Assembly: GCA_007119835.1 (NCBI GenBank)
Contig: SKOX01000396.1
Coordinates: forward strand, 1 to 5,411
DNA from: Paracoccaceae bacterium
GTDB lineage: Bacteria; Pseudomonadota; Alphaproteobacteria; Rhodobacterales; Rhodobacteraceae
Reading direction: 5' to 3'
Length of the DNA stretch: 5,411 bases
Positions 1-4,890 of the stretch are shown here, piece after piece. Numbering within the stretch: position 1 is the stretch's first letter; the number at the start of each line of letters is the position of its first letter. A program made the position numbers and the translations under genes. The notes under the pieces were generated by a model, which was not told the origin of the DNA, did not search any database, and was given only the letters and a program-made list of their open reading frames with translations.

Positions 1-35
1 CGACGCGCTGGCCGCCGCCTGCTGAAGCGCCTGCC

Positions 36-1256
36 TCAGCCGACCGCGGCCGCGGGCTCCCGCGCGACCGGTCGCGCCTTGGCAATCGCCGCGGCCGCCG
101 CCGACAGCGCGCCCTCGCCATGGGCGATCCCGACCGCCTTCATGCCCGCCTCCACGGTCGCGAGCGTGCCGAGCAGCATCGGCGGATCGACATGGCCCAT
201 GTGCCCGATGCGGAAGATCGCGCGCTCGTCCGTGCCCGGCGCGACGAGGCCGATGCCGAGCGTCAGCCCGGCTTCCGCCTCGCACCAGCGACGGAGCGCC
301 GCCGCGGCGCCCGGCTCGGTGCGGATCGTCGTCACCGCATGGCTCCGGGCCTGGCGCTCGGCGATGTTGAGCTCCACCGCCCCGCCGCGCCCCCATGCCT
401 CGACCGCGGCCCACAGCGCGCCGGCGAGTACCGCGTGCCGCTCCCACGCCGCCTCGAGCCCCTCCTCGTCGAGGAGCATGGTCAGCGCCGCGCGCAGCCC
501 GAAGATGTGGTGGGTCGGCGCCGTGCCCGCGAAGAGCTGGTAGAACTGCTGCGGCCGGATCCGCGGCTCCCAGTCCCAGGTCGCGCTGCGCGCCGGCACC
601 CGCGCCGCCTCCGCCTTCGGCCCGTGAAAGGTGAAGGCGACCCCCGGCGGCGTCATCAGCCCCTTCTGGCTCGCCGCCACCATCACGTCGACGCCCCAGG
701 CGTCCATCTCGAAGGGCTCGCAGCCGAGGCTCGCGATGCAGTCGACCGCCAGCAGCGCCGGATGCCCCGCCGCGTCGATCGCCGCCCGGATCGCCGGCAC
801 GTCGTTCCTGACCGACGATGCCGTGTCGGTCTGCACCACCAGCACCGCCCGGATCCGCCCCGCGCGGTCCTCGCGCAGCCGCGCCTCGAGCCGGCCGATA
901 TCGACGCCCGCGCGGAAGCCGAAGTCGAGCACCTCGGTCTCCACCCCTGCCTTCCGGGCGGTCTCCGCCCAGCCGAGCGCGAAGCGGCCGGTGGCGAGCA
1001 CGAGCGCGAGATCGCCCGGCGCGAGCAGGTTCGCCACGACCGCCTCCCAGGCGGCATGGCCGTTGCCGATGTAGATCGCGACCGCGCCCGCCGTCCGCGC
1101 CACCCGGCAGAGGTCGGCGCGCACCGTCTCGACCATCTCGATGAGCTCGCCCTCGTAGATGTTCGGCGCCGCGCGATGCATCGCGTTCAGCACCCGCTCG
1201 GGCACCACCGAAGGGCCGGGGATCATCCTCAGGCCGCGGCCGCGGGCAAGCGTCAT
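36..1256 (-). CDS. Class V PLP aminotransferase, serine/alanine-glyoxylate type
   Basis: The 406-residue product looks like a cytosolic aminotransferase that moves an amino group from serine or alanine to glyoxylate, giving glycine plus hydroxypyruvate or pyruvate. Visible marks are an N-terminal 'IPGPSVVPERV' (12-22), 'NIYEGEL' (32-38), the cofactor-phosphate loop 'GNGHAAWEA' (64-72), Asp172 in 'AVDCIASLG' as the likely partner of the pyridine nitrogen, and Lys198 in 'SQKGLMTPPG' as the Schiff-base lysine. Arg349 in 'FRIGHMG' probably binds the substrate carboxylate. Length is normal for the family; the last ~25 residues are a loose Ala-rich tail. The frame is open further upstream (to 1349), but the ATG at 1254-1256 is chosen because GGAG lies 9 nt before it and related proteins begin about 10 residues before 'PGPS'. 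A start at Met11 is less likely. The gene stands alone, divergent from the ABC transporter. Family is clear; exact substrates (serine, alanine or another donor) are inferred. Confidence 0.9.
   Translation of the reverse strand: MTLARGRGLRMIPGPSVVPERVLNAMHRAAPNIYEGELIEMVETVRADLCRVARTAGAVAIYIGNGHAAWEAVVANLLAPGDLALVLATGRFALGWAETARKAGVETEVLDFGFRAGVDIGRLEARLREDRAGRIRAVLVVQTDTASSVRNDVPAIRAAIDAAGHPALLAVDCIASLGCEPFEMDAWGVDVMVAASQKGLMTPPGVAFTFHGPKAEAARVPARSATWDWEPRIRPQQFYQLFAGTAPTHHIFGLRAALTMLLDEEGLEAAWERHAVLAGALWAAVEAWGRGGAVELNIAERQARSHAVTTIRTEPGAAAALRRWCEAEAGLTLGIGLVAPGTDERAIFRIGHMGHVDPPMLLGTLATVEAGMKAVGIAHGEGALSAAAAAIAKARPVAREPAAAVG
44..57. repeat. Palindromic 14-mer, copy 1 (repeated at 1234-1247)
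   Basis: CCGCGGCCGCGGGC occurs here and again at 1234-1247, close to the two ends of the aminotransferase coding region. The first 12 bases are a perfect palindrome. An 11-base match also occurs around 1523 in the ABC gene at Ala-rich codons, which argues for GC-rich codon use rather than a dedicated repeat. Confidence 0.4.
62..77. repeat. Perfect 16-bp palindrome in the aminotransferase 3' end
   Basis: GCGCGACCGGTCGCGC is its own reverse complement over all 16 bases. It lies inside the coding region about 25 bp from the stop and covers codons for 'ARPVARE' in the loose C-terminal tail. It could form an RNA hairpin near the 3' end of the message or be a protein site. In DNA this GC-rich, one such palindrome per few kilobases is not very improbable. 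Confidence 0.5.
1234..1247. repeat. Palindromic 14-mer, copy 2 (repeated at 44-57)
   Basis: This is the second exact copy of CCGCGGCCGCGGGC, in the same orientation as the one at 44-57. It lies in codons 4-8 of the aminotransferase, so a stem here could affect translation start. Identity over 14 bases is certain; any function is speculation. Confidence 0.4.
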
Positions 1257-1265
1257 CTGCAGTAA

Positions 1266-1269
1266 CTCC
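1266..1269 (-). promoter_or_regulatory. Shine-Dalgarno site of the aminotransferase gene
   Basis: Read on the minus strand this is GGAG (within ACGGAG), 9 nt before the ATG at 1254-1256. It is the main sequence reason for choosing that start over the longer open frame. It lies directly next to the dyad at 1274-1296. Confidence 0.6.
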
Positions 1270-1273
1270 GTCT

Positions 1274-1296
1274 CGTTAGCTGCCGGCACCCTAACG
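1274..1296. promoter_or_regulatory. Nested dyad, candidate operator
   Basis: CGTTAG (1274-1279) and CTAACG (1291-1296) are perfect reverse complements around an 11-nt centre. That centre contains the self-complementary octamer TGCCGGCA (1281-1288), centred within half a base of the outer arms. The element lies 18 bp before the aminotransferase ATG, just behind its ribosome binding site. It could bind a dimeric regulator or fold as an RNA hairpin in the aminotransferase leader. No regulator gene is visible in the window. Confidence 0.35.
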
Positions 1297-1380
1297 CATT
1301 CCGCCCTGCGCACCAGCCCCGCCGCCCCGTTTCCGGTTGGTGGCGGCACGCCCTGCGTGTTAAGGCGCTGCGCCGACCGA

Positions 1381-1387
1381 AAGGAGG
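1381..1387 (+). promoter_or_regulatory. Strong but distant Shine-Dalgarno site of the ABC gene
   Basis: AAGGAGG is a near-perfect anti-16S match, but it ends 14 nt before the ATG at 1402, longer than the usual 5-9 nt. No ATG, GTG or TTG lies in frame between the two, so the ATG at 1402 remains the best start. Confidence 0.55.
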
Positions 1388-1401
1388 GACGCGCCCCACC
1401 G

Positions 1402-3144
1402 ATGACCAGGAAACGCGGCCAGCCGCTCAGCCTCGTGGGCTACGTGCGCCTCTGGCGCGACTGGCTCGTGCGCTACCGCCGGCTCGTCCTCATCGTCTTC
1501 GCGCTGATGGCGGTGGAGGCGGCCGCGGCCGCGAGCTACGCCAAGCTGATGCAGTGGGTGATGCAGGCCTACGAGACCGGCGCCTTCACGGTGATCGTCT
1601 GGGGCCCCGCCGCCGTCGTCGCGATCACCATCGCCAAGGGCGGCTCGGAATACCTCAAGTCGGTCCGCGTCAACCGCGTGGTGACCAGCGTCGAGGCCGA
1701 CCTGCAGAAGCACATGTTCGCCCGCCTCGTCGGGGCCGACCTCGCCCGGCTCCAGACCGAGGCGCCGGCGGGGCTCGCGGCGCGGTTCTCGTCGGACATC
1801 ACGCTGATCTCGAACGCGATGAAGTCGCTGATAACCGGCCTGTCGGGCGTCCTGGTCATCGTCATCACCTTCGCGGTGATGCTGACCATCGACTGGGTCC
1901 TGACGCTGGGCCTCGCCGCGATCTTCGGCCTGGCCTACGCGCCGATCACCACGATCGGCCGCAAGGTCAAGACCCTCTCGAAGAAGACCCAGTCGCAGGT
2001 CGCCGGCATGACCTCGGAGGTCACCGAAGGCCTCGCCGGCATCCGCGTCGCCCGCACCTACCAGCTCGAGGCGCCGCTCTCGGCCCATGCCGGCGAGGTC
2101 TTCGAGCGGCTGCGCGACATCAAGCACCGGCAGAACCGCTGGAGCGCCCGCGTCTCGCCGCTGATGGAGGTGCTCGCTGGGCTCGCCGTAGCGGTGCTGC
2201 TCGTCGTCGTGGGGCTCCGGCTGCAGGCGGGCACCATGACCATCGCCGACTTCACCGGGCTCCTGACCGGCCTCGGCGTCGCGTCGGGGCCGGCCCGGCG
2301 GCTGGGCGGGCTCTACGCCACCGCCCAGCAGGGCGAGGCCGCGCTCGACCGGGTCTTCATGCTGTTCGACGTGGAGAATACCATCGTCGACGGACCGCAC
2401 CGCATGGACCGCGCGCTGGGGCGCATCCGCTTCGAGGGCGTCGATTTCGCCTACCCGAACGGCCACGTCGCGCTCGAGGATTTCGACCTCGACATCGCGC
2501 CGGGCAGCCGGGTCGCCTTCGTCGGACGGTCCGGCGCCGGCAAGTCCACGGTGTTCAACCTCCTGCCGCGGCTCTACGACCCGAGCGGCGGCCGCATCCT
2601 GATCGACGGCCGCGACGTCCGCGAGGTGACGCTCGCGAGCCTGCGCGAGCAGATCGCCGTCGTGAGCCAGGACTCGATCCTGCTGACCGGCAGCGTCGCC
2701 GACAACATCGGCTTCGGCCGCCGCACGGCGGACCGCGCCGAGATCGAGGCCGCCGCCCGCGCCGCCAATGCCGACGGCTTCATCCGCGCGCTGCCGCTCG
2801 GCTACGACACGCCGGTGATGCCGACCGCGAGCCAGTTCTCCGGCGGCGAGCGCCAGCGCCTGTCGATCGCCCGTGCGATCCTGCGCGACGCGCCGATCCT
2901 GCTGCTCGACGAGCCGACCTCGGCGCTCGACGCCGAATCGGAGGCGGCGATCCGCGCGGCGCTGGCAAGGCTCGCCCAGGGGCGGACGACGCTGGTGATC
3001 GCCCACCGCCTCTCGACCATCCTGGACGCCGACCGCATCGTCGTCATGGACCGCGGCCGCATCGTCGAGATGGGCACCCATGAGGAGCTTCTCGCGCTGG
3101 GCGGCCTCTATGCCGATCTCTACGCGCTGCAGTTCGCCGCGTGA
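1402..3144 (+). CDS. ABC exporter half-transporter (MsbA-like, fused TMD-NBD)
   Basis: The 580-residue inner-membrane protein should dimerise and use ATP to export a lipid or hydrophobic compound; E. coli MsbA is 582 residues. The N-terminal domain has six likely membrane segments, at about 28-50, 62-79, 143-162, 164-182, 254-273 and 281-297. The coupling-helix region 'EGLAGIRVARTYQLE' spans 209-223. The ATPase domain follows in normal order: A-loop Tyr351, Walker A GRSGAGKST (375-383), Q-loop Gln423, signature FSGGE (479-483), Walker B PILLLDE (498-504, catalytic Glu504), D-loop SALD (507-510) and H-loop His535. All catalytic residues are present, so it should be active. The signature has Phe and Glu instead of the classical LSGGQ. 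The open frame runs upstream to 1159, but that part overlaps the aminotransferase gene, and the ATG at 1402 fits the family N-terminus. ygfZ follows after 52 bp. The substrate is not shown by sequence; lipid A-type export is one option, drug or peptide export another. Confidence 0.93.
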   Translation: MTRKRGQPLSLVGYVRLWRDWLVRYRRLVLIVFALMAVEAAAAASYAKLMQWVMQAYETGAFTVIVWGPAAVVAITIAKGGSEYLKSVRVNRVVTSVEADLQKHMFARLVGADLARLQTEAPAGLAARFSSDITLISNAMKSLITGLSGVLVIVITFAVMLTIDWVLTLGLAAIFGLAYAPITTIGRKVKTLSKKTQSQVAGMTSEVTEGLAGIRVARTYQLEAPLSAHAGEVFERLRDIKHRQNRWSARVSPLMEVLAGLAVAVLLVVVGLRLQAGTMTIADFTGLLTGLGVASGPARRLGGLYATAQQGEAALDRVFMLFDVENTIVDGPHRMDRALGRIRFEGVDFAYPNGHVALEDFDLDIAPGSRVAFVGRSGAGKSTVFNLLPRLYDPSGGRILIDGRDVREVTLASLREQIAVVSQDSILLTGSVADNIGFGRRTADRAEIEAAARAANADGFIRALPLGYDTPVMPTASQFSGGERQRLSIARAILRDAPILLLDEPTSALDAESEAAIRAALARLAQGRTTLVIAHRLSTILDADRIVVMDRGRIVEMGTHEELLALGGLYADLYALQFAA

Positions 3145-3184
3145 CCTTGCCGCCGGCCGCGCGGCGCTTACCTGCCGCGGCGAG

Positions 3185-3191
3185 GGAGGAG
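3185..3191 (+). promoter_or_regulatory. Shine-Dalgarno site of ygfZ
   Basis: GGAGGAG ends 5 nt before the ATG at 3197 and fixes the start there. The frame is also open upstream into the end of the ABC gene (from 3080), but that part would have no ribosome binding site of this quality and does not resemble a YgfZ N-terminus. Confidence 0.65.
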
Positions 3192-3196
3192 CGTTT

Positions 3197-3982
3197 ATGA
3201 CCAAGGCATTCCAGGCGGCCGACCGCGCCGTGCTCAGGGTCTCCGGGCCGGAGGCGCGCGACTTCCTGCAGGGCGTGGTGACCAACGACGTCGGGCGGGT
3301 CGACGTCGGCCCGACCTACGCCGCCCTCCTCAACCCGCAGGGCAAGTACCTCTTCGACTTCCTGATGATCGGCGACGGCGCGGACATCCTGCTCGACGTC
3401 AAGGCCGACGCGGCCGACAGCCTCGCCCGGCGGCTCGGCCTCTACCGGCTGCGCGCCAAGGTCGCGATCGAGCCGACGGATCTCGCCGTCGTGGTCGGTA
3501 TCGGCGCGCCGGCGCCCGACGGTGCCCTGCCCGACCCGCGCGACGCTTCGCTCGGCTGGCGCCTCTACACCGCCGATCCCGCCGCGGTGCTCGCCGGGAT
3601 CGCGCCGCTCGACCCGGCCGAGTGGCACGCGCTCAGGATCGAGCGCGCCGTGCCCGAGACCGGCATCGAGCTCGTGCCCGAGGATACCTACATCCTCGAG
3701 GCCGGCTTCGAGCGACTCGGCGGCGTCGACTTCCGCAAGGGCTGCTATGTCGGCCAGGAAGTCGTCGCCCGCATGAAGCACAAGACCGAGCTCAGGAAGG
3801 GCCTCGCGCCCGTCCGGGTCGAAGGCGAGGCGCCGCCGCCCGGCACCGAGATCACCGCCGAGGACGGCCGCGCCGCCGGCACCCTCTACTCGACCGCCGG
3901 CGATCTGGGCCTTGCCCACCTGCGCTTCGACCGGGCCGACGGGACGATGACCGCCGGCAGCGCCCGCGTCTCGCGGCGGTGA
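3197..3982 (+). CDS. ygfZ: YgfZ/Iba57-type folate-binding Fe-S cluster maintenance protein
   Basis: The 261-residue cytosolic protein belongs to the GcvT-like folate-binding family (COG0354). Its members use tetrahydrofolate in the assembly or repair of Fe-S enzymes such as MiaB and radical-SAM proteins. Diagnostic is the motif KGCYVGQE (181-188) with the conserved Cys183, in the context 'GVDFRKGCYVGQEVVARMKHK'. Also typical are the N-terminal 'LRVSGPEARDFLQGVVTNDV' (13-32) and 'LLNPQGKYLFDF' (44-55). E. coli YgfZ is longer (326 residues); the difference seems to lie in a compact middle and C-terminal barrel, as in many alphaproteobacterial versions, and nothing looks broken. It lies 52 bp after the ABC gene on the same strand with no terminator between them, so cotranscription is likely. 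It is not a glycine-cleavage T-protein: it is too short and has the YgfZ cysteine motif. Confidence 0.93.
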   Translation: MTKAFQAADRAVLRVSGPEARDFLQGVVTNDVGRVDVGPTYAALLNPQGKYLFDFLMIGDGADILLDVKADAADSLARRLGLYRLRAKVAIEPTDLAVVVGIGAPAPDGALPDPRDASLGWRLYTADPAAVLAGIAPLDPAEWHALRIERAVPETGIELVPEDTYILEAGFERLGGVDFRKGCYVGQEVVARMKHKTELRKGLAPVRVEGEAPPPGTEITAEDGRAAGTLYSTAGDLGLAHLRFDRADGTMTAGSARVSRR

Positions 3983-4025
3983 CGCCGAGGCACGGAACGC
4001 CGGTCGCTCAGGTCCGAGACCGCGC
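3983..4025. other. Short convergent gap between ygfZ and the phosphatase gene
   Basis: Only 43 bp separate the two stop codons. The 10-bp direct repeat CGCTCAGGTC lies at 4005-4014 and 4023-4032. An overlapping hairpin, GAGACC (4016-4021) with GGTCTC (4029-4034), spans the phosphatase stop codon. No T-run follows the hairpin on either strand, so a classical intrinsic terminator cannot be called, though a structure-based bidirectional stop or a Rho-dependent one is possible. Confidence 0.4.
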
Positions 4026-4032
4026 TCAGGTC
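4005..4032. repeat. 10-bp direct repeat duplicating the phosphatase stop
   Basis: CGCTCAGGTC occurs at 4005-4014 and 4023-4032, exactly 18 bp apart. The second copy contains the TGA of the minus-strand phosphatase gene (4026-4028). Because 18 is a multiple of three, the first copy places a second TGA (4008-4010) in the same frame, six codons further on. Confidence 0.7.
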
Positions 4033-4817
4033 TCCCGGATGATCCCGGCGAAGGTCTGGAACACCTCCGCGTTCGACGCGATCACGTTGCCGGTTTCCAG
4101 CGGGTTTTCGTCGGGGTCGAATGCGCCAATCAGCCCGCCCGCTTCCCGCACGAGCAGGAGCCCCGCGGCGATGTCCCAGGCGTTCAGGTTGCGCTCCCAG
4201 AAGCCGTCGAGCCGCCCCGCCGCCACATAGGCGAGATCGAGCGAGGCCACCCCGAGCCGCCGGATGCCCGCCGTCCGCGGCGTCAGCCGCGCCATGTCCT
4301 TCAGCGCCAGCGGCAGCAGCGGGCTGCCGCCGAACGGGATGCCGGTCCCGAAGATCATCGTGATCAAGTCGCGGCGCCCCGAGACCCGGAGGCGCCGGTC
4401 GTTGAGGTAGGCCCCCGACCCCTTCTCGGCGACGAACATCTCGTCCTTCGCCGGGTCGTAGACCACCGCCGCCACGATCTCGCCCTTGTGCTCGAGTGCG
4501 ATCGACACCGCCCAGTGCGGGATGGCGTGCAGGTAGTTCGTCGTGCCGTCGAGCGGATCGACGATCCACCGCCGCGTCGGGTCCTTGCCCGCGGCCCCGC
4601 CGGTCTCCTCGCCGAGCCAGCCGTAGTTCGGCCGCGCCTCGGTCAGTTCCTCGCGGATCGTCGCCTCCGCCTTGGTGTCGGCGCGGCTGACGAAGTCGCC
4701 CGGGCCCTTGGACGAGACCTGCAGGTTCTCGACCTCGCCGAAGTCGCGCACCAGCGCCCGCCCCGCCTTGCGTGCGGCCTTGATCATGACGTTGATGTTG
4801 GCCGATGCCTGCGCCAT
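4026..4817 (-). CDS. suhB: Inositol monophosphatase family protein (SuhB-like)
   Basis: The 263-residue cytosolic Mg2+-dependent phosphatase should hydrolyse myo-inositol 1-phosphate or related sugar phosphates. All family motifs are present: Asp47 in 'FVSRADTKAE', Glu70 in 'GWLGEETGG', the metal site DPLDGTTN (87-94) with Asp87 and Asp90 plus Thr92, and WDIAAG (214-219) with Asp215, followed by 'REAGG' (224-228). The N-terminus 'VENLQVSSKGPGDFVS' is typical of alphaproteobacterial IMPases. The ATG at 4815-4817 has GAGGA 4 nt before it and a second AGGAG 13 nt before it. It lies 73 bp downstream of the AI-2E-family gene on the same strand and converges on ygfZ. E. coli SuhB also acts in rRNA transcription complexes; nothing here tests that. 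Specificity (inositol phosphate, fructose 1,6-bisphosphate or a nucleotide such as PAP) is not decided by these motifs, and the symbol is by family resemblance. Confidence 0.92.
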   Translation of the reverse strand: MAQASANINVMIKAARKAGRALVRDFGEVENLQVSSKGPGDFVSRADTKAEATIREELTEARPNYGWLGEETGGAAGKDPTRRWIVDPLDGTTNYLHAIPHWAVSIALEHKGEIVAAVVYDPAKDEMFVAEKGSGAYLNDRRLRVSGRRDLITMIFGTGIPFGGSPLLPLALKDMARLTPRTAGIRRLGVASLDLAYVAAGRLDGFWERNLNAWDIAAGLLLVREAGGLIGAFDPDENPLETGNVIASNAEVFQTFAGIIRET

Positions 4818-4890
4818 CGCGTCCTCGCCGCTCCTGTCCCGGGACCGCGGCTATATGGCGGCATTTTCCTGCCGCGGCAACCCGAGGCGC
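4818..4890 (-). promoter_or_regulatory. Leader/spacer before the phosphatase gene, with competing hairpins
   Basis: This 73-bp gap lies between the AI-2E stop and the phosphatase start. Two stems share sequence and cannot form together: CCGCGGC (4845-4851) with GCCGCGG (4871-4877), loop 19 nt; and GCGGCA (4858-4863) with TGCCGC (4870-4875), loop 6 nt. Neither is followed by a T-run, so a terminator is not supported. On the minus strand a weak TTGCCG/TATAGC pair (four matches each to the sigma70 hexamers) has a spacer of 19 nt, too long to be convincing. Readthrough from the AI-2E gene is equally likely. Confidence 0.3.

Larger units (their letters stand above)
1257..1401. promoter_or_regulatory. 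Divergent intergenic region with dyads
   Basis: This 145-bp gap separates the starts of the aminotransferase (minus) and the ABC transporter (plus), so both promoters should lie in or near it. I see no strong sigma70-type -35/-10 pair on either strand; TTGGTG near 1337 followed by a TTAA at 1360-1363 is too weak to call. The gap does hold inverted repeats: CGTTAG/CTAACG at 1274-1279 and 1291-1296, GCCGCC/GGCGGC at 1321-1326 and 1342-1347, and GGCGC-T-GCGCC at 1364-1374. The first is the most operator-like. Regulation is inferred only from position and symmetry. Confidence 0.45.

Noticed and set aside
1..25. Possible 3' end of a plus-strand gene: the frame from base 2 reads 'DALAAAC' and stops with TGA at 23-25
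   Set aside because: Seven codons are too few to tell a gene end from chance. It would give a convergent 10-bp gap with the aminotransferase, which is plausible but unsupported.
120..1265. A 381-codon plus-strand open frame opposite the aminotransferase
   Set aside because: It is dominated by Arg, Pro, His and Ala with no domain, and is antisense to a well-supported enzyme gene.
1347..1349. GTG as start of a longer aminotransferase (31 extra residues)
   Set aside because: The extra residues do not resemble the family N-terminus, would cover the whole dyad region, and the internal ATG at 1254-1256 has its own ribosome binding site.
3149..3168. Small GC-rich stem between the ABC gene and ygfZ (GCCGC/GCGGC) as a terminator
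   Set aside because: The stem is only 5 bp, no T-run follows, and such stems are expected by chance at this GC content.
1360..3285. A 641-codon open frame on the minus strand, opposite the ABC transporter and the start of ygfZ
   Set aside because: It is Arg/Asp/Glu/Ala-rich with no recognisable domain and lies antisense to a gene with every ABC motif. Long antisense frames are a usual by-product of strong G/C third-position bias.
3044..3919. A 291-codon minus-strand open frame opposite ygfZ
   Set aside because: It is low-complexity, Gly/Arg/Ala/Val-rich, and covers a gene with a clear KGCYVGQE motif on the other strand.
3886..4569. A 227-codon minus-strand open frame overlapping the phosphatase gene
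   Set aside because: It is an alternative frame on the same strand as the phosphatase, Arg-rich and without motifs; the phosphatase frame holds all the catalytic residues.
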